Of a DNA stretch of 42,345 bases, positions 35,175 to 42,345 are shown piece after piece; the first letter of the stretch is position 1; every line of letters begins with the position of its first letter. Made by a program: the position numbers and the translations under genes. A model generated the notes under the pieces. The model was given only the letters and a program-made list of their open reading frames with translations. It was not told where the DNA came from and did not search any database. This DNA comes from Bacteroidota bacterium (GTDB taxonomy: Bacteria; Bacteroidota; Bacteroidia; JABDFU01): NCBI GenBank assembly GCA_016183775.1, contig JACPDY010000090.1, positions 1 to 42,345 on the forward strand. The letters run 5' to 3'.

Positions 35175-37196
35175 ATGGTAAAAAAAAGCACCAATAAACA
35201 ACAGGGCAATCCTGCCGTAGTAAATAAAAATTTACATCCCGAGCTTAATAAAAAGCGGCTGGTAATTATGGCGCTGATTGTAGCATTGCTTGGTTTTGTA
35301 CTTTACTCAAATACATTCAATCACAAATTTGTATTGGATGATATCCCAACCATAAAGGGGAATTTTCTTACTAAACAAGGTTTTGCGGGGATCCCTAAAT
35401 TATTACAGACGGCATATTGGTACGGAAGTGATGGTAAAAATGAGATGTTTTACCGGCCCCTATCTGTGGTAATGTTCGCGGCGGAATGGGAGTTATGGCC
35501 TGATAATCCTACTGCGGGACATGTAATCAATGTTTTGCTATACGCGCTGACAGGTTTCATTCTGTTTTTTACGCTGCGGAAATTATTCATTGACATGAGT
35601 CCGCTTATTCCTTTTGCCGCAAGCCTTTTATTTATTGCTCATCCTCTGCATACGGAAGTGGTCGCCAATATTAAAAGCCGCGATGAGATCCTGTCATTTT
35701 TGTTTCTCCTTATTTCATTAAATACGCTATTGGACTATGTGAGAAATAATGTGCCGCGTAAATTAATTATCTCGTTGTTTTGTTTTTTTCTTGCCTTAAT
35801 GTCGAAAGAATCATCGATCCTGTACCTGGTCATTTTCCCCGTTGCTGTATTTTACTATACAAGTGCTACGGTTAAGAAGAATGCGGTAATTATGGCCGGG
35901 TATGTGTTTGCCGCGGTTATATACATGATCATACGAGCTTCCGTGCTTGACAGGCAGATGGTCGGAGAAATAGCTTCGGTAATTGACAATACAGTTTCCG
36001 CAAGCGATTACCCACATCGTTTTGCTACCGCTATGGTAATTATAGGAACCTATATTAAGCTGTTGATTATTCCTCATCCACTTGTTTACGACTACTCATT
36101 CGCCACCTTTAAAATTGTTGGTCCCGGGAATGTTTGGGCACTATTATCGGTATTGGTGTATGTAAGCATCGGTATTTATATTTTCAGAAATTTTTTGAAG
36201 AAGGATACGATCGTTTTTAGCCTGATCATTTACCTGCTTCCTGTGATCCTTGTCTCAAATATATTCTTTCTTACCCGCTCCACTGCTGCTGAACGTTTTT
36301 TGTACCAACCTTCACTTGGATTCGCTATCATCGCATCCTTACTGTTGGCAAAAGTCACAGGAACAGAAATTGTCAAACGAAATTTTTACAGCATTTCAAC
36401 ACTTATTAAAAACAATATGAAATTGTTTGGTTTGGTCGGAGTGCTGCTTGTCCTCTATTCATTTAAAACATATAAGAGGGCTGAAACATGGAAAGATAAC
36501 CTCACGTTGTTTCGCACCGATCTGCAATATATTCCCAACAGCGCACGGGCCCAGTTTAACTATGCAAAAGATCTCACCACAAAACTTGTACACGATTCAA
36601 TTAAAACACCAGCTGAACAGGAACGGGTTTATAATGAAGCAATAACCGCCGCTAATCGCGCTTTGCAAATAATCGATGGGTATGTTGAACCTTATTATTT
36701 GCTCGGACAACTGGCAGGCTACAAAAAAAATTATGCAAGATCAATTGAATATTATAAGAAAGTAATGTCCAGAAACAACCAATACCTTTATATGTACAAC
36801 AACCTGGGAACGAATTATTACCGTCTCAACCAATTGGATAGCGCCATGAAATACCTGAACATAGCAATTAAAATGCAGCCCGATTATGCGGAAGCATACA
36901 GTAACTTAGGAGCTGTTTATACAGCGCGGGGGATGCAAAAGAAAGCCATTGATAGCTATACAACGGCGATAGCACTCGTCCCCGGCTTTTACGATGCTTA
37001 CGTCAATATGGGCAATTGTTACGGAATAATGAAGGATTACACTAAAGCGCTGGGTTGTTTTTTGAAAGGGCTTAAAATAAAAAATAATGACCCCGGCTTG
37101 TATTCTTATATTGGCATGACCTATGGGTTTATGGGAGATACTGTTAATGCAAGGATATACAATGATAGGTCAGTCTTGTTAAAACAGTCGAGATAA
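35175..37196 (+). CDS. GT-C-like multi-TM protein with C-terminal TPRs (TMTC-like), paralogue 3
   Basis: A 673-residue protein built like the one at 22686: Lys-rich start, TM helix (about 29-47), D55-D56 in FVLDDIPTI, eight to nine further TM helices to about 430, then TPRs (YNNLGTNYYRLNQ, AYSNLGAVYTARG, AYVNMGNCYGIMK). Shared motifs with paralogue 2 are YRPLS, HPLHTEVVANIKSRDEIL, LMSKES and YDYSF/YSFNQ in a later loop. It is therefore the same subgroup and is likely a GT-C glycosyltransferase; the acidic pair is at the catalytic position of the PMT/TMTC families. It is divergent from the caspase operon and 29 bases before yqgE. Confidence 0.75.
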   Translation: MVKKSTNKQQGNPAVVNKNLHPELNKKRLVIMALIVALLGFVLYSNTFNHKFVLDDIPTIKGNFLTKQGFAGIPKLLQTAYWYGSDGKNEMFYRPLSVVMFAAEWELWPDNPTAGHVINVLLYALTGFILFFTLRKLFIDMSPLIPFAASLLFIAHPLHTEVVANIKSRDEILSFLFLLISLNTLLDYVRNNVPRKLIISLFCFFLALMSKESSILYLVIFPVAVFYYTSATVKKNAVIMAGYVFAAVIYMIIRASVLDRQMVGEIASVIDNTVSASDYPHRFATAMVIIGTYIKLLIIPHPLVYDYSFATFKIVGPGNVWALLSVLVYVSIGIYIFRNFLKKDTIVFSLIIYLLPVILVSNIFFLTRSTAAERFLYQPSLGFAIIASLLLAKVTGTEIVKRNFYSISTLIKNNMKLFGLVGVLLVLYSFKTYKRAETWKDNLTLFRTDLQYIPNSARAQFNYAKDLTTKLVHDSIKTPAEQERVYNEAITAANRALQIIDGYVEPYYLLGQLAGYKKNYARSIEYYKKVMSRNNQYLYMYNNLGTNYYRLNQLDSAMKYLNIAIKMQPDYAEAYSNLGAVYTARGMQKKAIDSYTTAIALVPGFYDAYVNMGNCYGIMKDYTKALGCFLKGLKIKNNDPGLYSYIGMTYGFMGDTVNARIYNDRSVLLKQSR

Positions 37197-37225
37197 AAAT
37201 TGGAAATTAATGAATATATTGCGCG

Positions 37226-37740
37226 ATGAGTAAGAAAACGATTCAGCCGGATAAGGGAAAACTACTGATAGCGGAGCCCTTCATGAAAGATCCATATTTT
37301 AAAAGGTCGGTGCTTATCCTTGCCGATCATAATGAGAAAGGATCATTTGGTTTTATACTGAACAAAGCCATTGAGATGAAAATATATGATGCCGTTATTG
37401 ACTTTCCTGAATATACAGAACCCATTTACCTGGGTGGACCTGTAGCGACCGATCAGCTGTTTTATATTCACACCCTTGGTGATGTAATTACAAAAGGTGT
37501 TGAATGATCAAAAAGAAAGAGATCGGTCCCGAACAAATTCGTTTTTTTGTTGGTTACGCAGGCTGGGATCCCGATCAGCTGGATAGAGAAATGAAAGAAA
37601 ATTCGTGGATCGTGGCAGAACCAAAAATAAATGTTATCATGGATCCGAAGGCAAATGAACTGTGGCCAAAAGTGATCAGATCGTTAGGCGGAGAATATAA
37701 AATGATGGCTAATTACCCGGAGGATCCACAATTAAATTAA
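37226..37740 (+). pseudogene. YqgE/AlgH-family protein, internally deleted
   Basis: YqgE/AlgH proteins are small cytoplasmic proteins of unclear function. The first half (KGKLLIAEPFMKDPYFKRSVL, GFILNK, YLGGPV, YIHTLGD) runs to a TGA after TKGVE at 37507; the second half begins one frame over with MIKKKEIGPEQIRFFVGYAGWDPDQLDREM and finishes normally. The block expected between them, containing the conserved YWGGDF and a short helix (about 16-20 residues, roughly 50 nt), is missing and the frame is shifted. The two frames overlap by four bases at ATGA, so translational coupling could join expression but not restore the missing part. Same kind of lesion as in fabG and rsmE. Confidence 0.83.
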
Positions 37741-37788
37741 TCAAAAGTACTGACTTTGTTATCTGATTAAGTATGCTTAAATTAGCGT

Positions 37789-40179
37789 ATGAACAATACG
37801 GGTATGCGTATATCCTTGTTTATTAAGTGTCTATCCGCTTTTATTGCAGCTTCAACAGGTGTAATAAGTGCCCAAACCGTTACTGTTAATGATGCTACAG
37901 TTTGCATGGGCCATTGCGCTACATTAGTGGCAACAGGAGCTGGCGGAACTTTTCCTTACACCTATTTATGGAGTAATGGGGAAACAGCTTCAACTATAAG
38001 TGTTTGTCCTTCAACAAGTACTAATTACACAGTAACATTATCTGATGCTTCCGGTGGTTTAGCAACTACAACCGCTTTGGTAACGGTAAAACCTCCCTTA
38101 AATATAGCGGCCCCGTCAATAATGCTAAAGTGTTTTGGTGACACTAATGGTATCGCGACTGTTACCCCGGTAAATGGCGGATCTCCTCCGTTTATATACA
38201 TTTGGAATACCGGTCAAACAACTCCAAGCATTTCGGGCCTGGGTGCCGGGACTTATAAAGTTACTGTGACAGAAAGCAAAGGTTGTTCCGCCGCAGCCAC
38301 AGTTATGGTCAGCCAGCCATCAGCAATAAGTGCCAATGTAATACCAGCAGCGGCAACATGCGGAGCTTCGAATGGTTCTGCAATCGTAAGTTCTACAGGG
38401 GGAACCGGTACACATAATTATTTCTGGAGTAATGGAGTAACAGGGAATGTTGCAAGCGGACTTTCAGCGGGGTTTTATATAGTGACTGTTAAAGATGTTA
38501 ATGCATGCTCAAAAGTCTTAATCACATTAATTCCCAACGCGGGCAGCGGAACTGCCAGTGCTTTTCGACTTTCAAATGTAAGTTGCTTTGGCGGGAACAA
38601 TGGTTCCGCCAAAGTAAATATGTCGGGAGGAATCACTCCCTATTCTTATAGCTGGAGCAATGGAGCGACCACACAGGTCGCCAGCGGGCTTCCGGCAGGA
38701 ACATATTATGTAATAGTGCGTGATGCCGCTTCCTGCCTGACCGGCTCTATTGTTAATATAACCCAACCTCCTCCCCTGAAAGTAACTCTGACAGTCAACC
38801 AACCCATCTGTGGTTCGGCAAATGGAAATGCTTCTGCCAATGCAACCGGGGGTACCGGGTCATATAATTACAGTTGGAGTAACGGCGCCACCTCCAAAAC
38901 CATATCGGGGCTTCCGGCGGGAACTTATAGCGTAACTGTTGCAGACACAAATAATTGTAAAACTTCAGATGTCGCAATGCTGCTGGGTATAACAGCTCCA
39001 ATTGTAATTTTAACTGCCAGTCCGTTGATGTGTAATGGTGATAGCAATGGTTCTGCAACAATTGCTGTTGCAAGCAGCACAGGTATGCCTTATACCTACA
39101 GTTGGAGCAATGGAGTAACAGGAACAACAGGTATCAGCGGTTTAACGGCCGGTACTTACGCTGTTACAGTAACCAATTCATACGGATGTGCTACAAGCAG
39201 ATCAGTCGTTATTACAGAACCTCCTGCAATTACATTAACGGCCAACTCATTAACCATTCCTTGCGTTATTGTAAATGGCAGCGCTCTTGCAACAGCAATG
39301 GGCGGAACCGGTACCTTCACGTACAGCTGGAGCAGCGGCGCGACCGGACAAACTGTTTCCGGGCTTACACCGGGCACACATTCCGTAACCGCAATTGATG
39401 CCAATGGCTGTATTAAAAGCACAACAATTAATATCGTCTATTCAGGCGGAAGTACAGCTGTAGCCACAGTTCTGTCTAATGTAAGCTGTAAGGGAGGCAG
39501 TAACGGAAGCGCAAGTGCCGTTTTATCCGGCGGAAATCTCATTTCCGCTTATTCATGGAATAACGGAGCAACAAATTCTTCAATTTCAGGAGTTATTGCG
39601 GGAAGCTATACTGTTACGATCACTGATAACAACGGCTGCAAATTCACCACTGTTGCCGTAATAGCCGAGCCACCTCAGCTTACTGACGCTGTATCTATAG
39701 TAAATGCTGCATCAGCAACAAGCTGCGATGGGTCTATCACTTCTGCGGCATCCGGCGGAACTCCGCCTTATTCTTATCAATGGTCGAATAGTGTTACAAC
39801 CGCTGTTATTTCCAGTCTCTGCACCGGACTTTATGCTTATACAATTACAGATAGCCAAGGCTGTGAGTTCAGGAACAGTGTCGTGCTCTCTGATACACTA
39901 AATGGCTGCAACCTGCATTTTTACAATATGATCACACCCAATGGCGATGGCAATAATGACTATTGGCACATCGACTGCATTACAGCGTACGCCTTAAATA
40001 ATGTCGCCATTTTTAACCGCTGGGGCAACAGGATATGGCAGACGGATGGGTACAACAACACAGATCGTGCGTGGAAAGGCACTGATCAATCCGGAACAGC
40101 AATGCCCGAAGGAACCTACTTTTACGTTGTTAAAGTAAATTCAATTGAATATTCGGGAAAGGTAGAACTTCTGAAATGA
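37789..40179 (+). CDS. SprB-repeat surface protein with type IX C-terminal signal
   Basis: A 796-residue secreted protein: N-terminal signal peptide (about 1-29, VISAQ), then nine repeats of about 75 residues, each with a WSNG/WNTG-type strand, a SGLPAGTYSVTV strand and a cysteine pair, as in SprB repeats of gliding flavobacteria. The C-terminal 92 residues (from about 705: ITPNGDGNND, IFNRWGNRIW, GTYFYVVKV) match the gliding motility-associated/type B C-terminal domain that routes proteins through the type IX secretion system. Likely an adhesin. It overlaps the PorP/SprF gene by four bases, a typical partner for type B secretion. Confidence 0.87.
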   Translation: MNNTGMRISLFIKCLSAFIAASTGVISAQTVTVNDATVCMGHCATLVATGAGGTFPYTYLWSNGETASTISVCPSTSTNYTVTLSDASGGLATTTALVTVKPPLNIAAPSIMLKCFGDTNGIATVTPVNGGSPPFIYIWNTGQTTPSISGLGAGTYKVTVTESKGCSAAATVMVSQPSAISANVIPAAATCGASNGSAIVSSTGGTGTHNYFWSNGVTGNVASGLSAGFYIVTVKDVNACSKVLITLIPNAGSGTASAFRLSNVSCFGGNNGSAKVNMSGGITPYSYSWSNGATTQVASGLPAGTYYVIVRDAASCLTGSIVNITQPPPLKVTLTVNQPICGSANGNASANATGGTGSYNYSWSNGATSKTISGLPAGTYSVTVADTNNCKTSDVAMLLGITAPIVILTASPLMCNGDSNGSATIAVASSTGMPYTYSWSNGVTGTTGISGLTAGTYAVTVTNSYGCATSRSVVITEPPAITLTANSLTIPCVIVNGSALATAMGGTGTFTYSWSSGATGQTVSGLTPGTHSVTAIDANGCIKSTTINIVYSGGSTAVATVLSNVSCKGGSNGSASAVLSGGNLISAYSWNNGATNSSISGVIAGSYTVTITDNNGCKFTTVAVIAEPPQLTDAVSIVNAASATSCDGSITSAASGGTPPYSYQWSNSVTTAVISSLCTGLYAYTITDSQGCEFRNSVVLSDTLNGCNLHFYNMITPNGDGNNDYWHIDCITAYALNNVAIFNRWGNRIWQTDGYNNTDRAWKGTDQSGTAMPEGTYFYVVKVNSIEYSGKVELLK

Positions 40180-41087
40180 TAAAAACGGGTAACTTATTTT
40201 TATACTTTATCATTTTATTTTTTGCCGGCACCCTGTCGGCCCAGCAGTACCCGCAGTACAGCGGGTATATGTTCAACCGGTTCGCCATCAATCCTGCCTA
40301 TGCCGGTAATTACAACACGTTCCAGGCTACAGCCATGATACGTAATCAATGGGTAGGTATACAGAATGCGCCCAATACCTCTTCCCTCTCATTTCATGGC
40401 AGCCTGAAAAACGAAAAGGTCGCGCTTGGCTTTAATGTATTCAGCGATGAGATCGGGTTCTCAAAAACAAATGCGGTTTTTGGCACCTATGCTTATCGTC
40501 TTATTATGCCCACCGGTACATTGTCGTTTGGCTTACGCCTGGGTGTCGCGAATGTTTCTTATAACTGGGAGGATGTCGACGTAAAGGATAAAGTTGACGC
40601 GTTGTTAGGAGCAGGGGTTACAAATGTTTCCCGTGTGCTTTCCGACGCCGGTGTATATTATCACAACAATACATTTTACGCCGGGCTTAGCGCCACAAAC
40701 CTAATCGGGACAGGAATGCCCACACTGAATTATTCCCAGCTGCTTCTCCCCCATTTCTTTGTCACAGCAGGTAAATCATTCAGCATATCCGATAATTTGA
40801 TAATCAACCCTTCCGTTTTAGTTAAACTGGTTCAGGGTGCCATGGGTGTTGATTTAAACTGTAACTTCCTTATCAGCAATAAACTTTGGTTAGGCATATC
40901 GGGCAGAATGGGATATGGTTACGTTCTGTTAATGCAATACAATATCACCGAAAAATTCAAAATAGGTTACGCGTATGATCTCGGCCGCAATGATATCGGT
41001 ATCATTGGCGGTTCATCGCACGAAATCATGTTGGGATATAATTTTAGTTTATTTAGCAGGAAAATGCAGTCATTCAGATTTCTCTGA
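40176..41087 (+). CDS. PorP/SprF-family outer-membrane protein
   Basis: A 303-residue beta-barrel-type protein with a signal peptide ending TLSAQ and the family hallmark YSGYMFNRFAINPAYAG right after it. PorP/SprF proteins accompany type B cargo of the type IX secretion system and help retain or deliver a neighbouring adhesin. It overlaps the adhesin gene (ATGA) and is followed five bases later by the TPR/PD40 gene, the usual three-gene order. Confidence 0.9.
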   Translation: MIKTGNLFLYFIILFFAGTLSAQQYPQYSGYMFNRFAINPAYAGNYNTFQATAMIRNQWVGIQNAPNTSSLSFHGSLKNEKVALGFNVFSDEIGFSKTNAVFGTYAYRLIMPTGTLSFGLRLGVANVSYNWEDVDVKDKVDALLGAGVTNVSRVLSDAGVYYHNNTFYAGLSATNLIGTGMPTLNYSQLLLPHFFVTAGKSFSISDNLIINPSVLVKLVQGAMGVDLNCNFLISNKLWLGISGRMGYGYVLLMQYNITEKFKIGYAYDLGRNDIGIIGGSSHEIMLGYNFSLFSRKMQSFRFL

Positions 41088-41092
41088 TCCGT

Positions 41093-42345
41093 ATGGTAAA
41101 AAAAACAGGTATACTATTTATTATTCTTGCCGTGATCTGTTCCGCGAAGATGAACGCGCAGCTCACGAAAGCCGATAAATACTATTCGAATTACGAATAC
41201 GCTAATGCCATACCCTGCTATTTAAAAGTTGTTAAAAAAGGAACTAACCTACCTGCTTTACAAAACCTGGCTCACTGTTACAGGCTCACAAAAAATTATA
41301 CCCAGGCGGAGATCTACTATGCACAGGCTGTGCAGCAAATGGGTGTTGATCCCATTACCTTTTTCTATTACGGCCTGGTTTTAAAGAACAATAAAAAGTA
41401 TGAAGAAGCCGAAAAACAGTTTAACCGTTATATGGAGCTGGTACCTTCCGATAAAAAGGCCGACCTCTCGGTAAAATCGATGCAGGAATTAAAACTCATC
41501 ATGTCGCAGCCATCCCATTATGAGGTAATCAACGTAAAAGCCCTCAACTCGCTCCGCTCGGAGTTCGCGCCGGCGTTTTATAAGAATGGCCTGGTTTATA
41601 CCAGCGACCGCGAGCCCGATCTCGTTAACTTTCAGAATAGCGAATGGAACAAGCATCCGTACTTCAACCTGTACTTTGCCGAAAAGGATCCGAAAGATAA
41701 AACTATATTCAAGTCCTCTCAACGCTTTTCCAAAAAGGTTAACAGTCCTTATCATGATGGTATTGCAACCTTCAATAGTGATCAGACGCAAATGTTCTTT
41801 ACACGTATTGAAACGCGTTCGGCATCGAACAAAATATTTGAGCCGCATATCTATTCTTCCAAGGCTTCCAATGGTAAATGGGATAAAGGAAAACTTGTTC
41901 CCCTGGCAAACGACAGCGCCTGGGTTTCACATCCAAGCCTGTCGGCCGATGGACAGCAATTGTATTTCGCGGCGGATATCGCCGGAGGTTTTGGAGGGAA
42001 AGATATTTATGTATCGAAAAAAGAAGGTGACAAATGGGGCGCGCCGCAAAATCTCGGACCTGTTATAAATACTGTGCTTGATGAGGTATTCCCATATATC
42101 CGTAAGGACAATGTTTTGTTTTTCAGTTCAACCGGTCATACAGGCCTGGGAGGATTTGATATTTTTTCATCATCACAGATCGATGGTAAATGGAATGAGC
42201 CCGAGAACCTGGGTACGCCACTTAACTCATCCACAGACGATTTCGGTATTCTATTCGGAGAGGATAATATATCCGGCTATTTTTCATCCGACAGGGCTGA
42301 TGGCCAGGGCGCGGATGACATTTACAGTTTCGTTCAGCTGAAACT
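41093..42345 (+). CDS. TPR-PD40 outer-membrane-associated protein, C-terminus beyond the window
   Basis: An open frame from the ATG at 41093 to the window end (417 residues and counting, no stop). A signal peptide ends KMNAQ (about 23), TPR units follow (about 25-130: LQNLAHCYRLTKNY, FYYGLVLKNNKKYEEAE), then PD40/WD40-like blades (AFYKNGLVYTSDRE, HPSLSADGQQLYFAAD, FPYIRKDNVLFFSS, GILFGEDNISGYFSSDR). Homologous genes after PorP/SprF carry a CRD and an OmpA-like peptidoglycan-binding domain at the end (PorE-like), which would lie outside. It may anchor the secretion or adhesin complex to the cell wall. Confidence 0.85.
   Translation, partial: MVKKTGILFIILAVICSAKMNAQLTKADKYYSNYEYANAIPCYLKVVKKGTNLPALQNLAHCYRLTKNYTQAEIYYAQAVQQMGVDPITFFYYGLVLKNNKKYEEAEKQFNRYMELVPSDKKADLSVKSMQELKLIMSQPSHYEVINVKALNSLRSEFAPAFYKNGLVYTSDREPDLVNFQNSEWNKHPYFNLYFAEKDPKDKTIFKSSQRFSKKVNSPYHDGIATFNSDQTQMFFTRIETRSASNKIFEPHIYSSKASNGKWDKGKLVPLANDSAWVSHPSLSADGQQLYFAADIAGGFGGKDIYVSKKEGDKWGAPQNLGPVINTVLDEVFPYIRKDNVLFFSSTGHTGLGGFDIFSSSQIDGKWNEPENLGTPLNSSTDDFGILFGEDNISGYFSSDRADGQGADDIYSFVQLK

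Noticed and set aside
2258-37507. Programmed frameshifting or ribosomal bypassing in the split genes
   Set aside because: Conserved residues are missing at the joins. Recoding could restore frame but not the lost segments, and no slippery site with a downstream structure is evident.
38572-39422. Frames on the other strand and other phases within the repeat adhesin
   Set aside because: They arise from the periodic repeats; cysteine- and tyrosine-rich products without family features.
37789-40179. CRISPR-like array in the adhesin gene
   Set aside because: The repetition is at protein level, about 225 bases per unit, with diverged DNA and no short identical repeats and spacers.

Overview
The window reads as chromosomal DNA of a member of the Bacteroidota. 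It carries PorP/SprF, an adhesin with SprB-type repeats and a gliding-motility C-terminal domain, an SLC13-type transporter, the small ribosomal protein THX, propeller-SpoIIE signalling, and promoters of the TTG-N19-TAnnTTT(G/A) type. Base composition is moderately AT-rich throughout. No rRNA, tRNA, CRISPR array, complete insertion sequence or prophage was seen. Genus and species cannot be told from this alone; an environmental or metagenome-assembled origin would fit.

Layout. 1-5.2 kb: PAP2 phosphatase, MIP channel, a broken fabG, sucD and mnmE, then a 669-bp gap with a small ORF and a possible integrase scar. 5.4-12.4 kb: a GT-C/TPR membrane protein, two tandem TPR paralogues and a broken two-domain M16 peptidase. 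12.6-18 kb: gyrA and clpC, diverging around a perfect 15-bp inverted repeat. 18-25.6 kb: broken rsmE, a DUF4159-like gene, an RlmI-like methyltransferase, an SLC13-type transporter, a lipoprotein, a second GT-C/TPR protein and fmt. 25.8-28.3 kb: HU, an agmatinase-family enzyme, TrmH-family methyltransferase and THX. 28.3-34.9 kb: a tight minus-strand run of TPR-caspase, propeller-SpoIIE phosphatase, a secreted FPD-repeat protein and pdxH. 35.2-42.3 kb: a third GT-C/TPR protein, split yqgE, and the adhesin-PorP-OmpA/PD40 cluster, cut by the window end.

How the genes work together. Most are housekeeping: fatty acid synthesis, TCA cycle, tRNA and rRNA modification, translation initiation, chromosome topology, proteolysis and PLP salvage. 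Three groups stand out: the caspase/SpoIIE operon (a plausible envelope sensing and proteolysis module), three GT-C/TPR paralogues spread over 32 kb, and the type IX secretion-linked surface cluster at the right end.

The most unusual property is that at least four otherwise well-conserved genes (fabG, the M16 peptidase twice, rsmE, yqgE) each lack a short conserved block of roughly 30-100 nt, which shifts the frame. The DUF4159-like gene and mnmE have disturbed 5' ends. The residues are missing rather than interrupted, so this is deletion: either consensus or assembly error, or real decay. Raw reads would decide. A palindromic repeat element also sits in frame inside rsmE.
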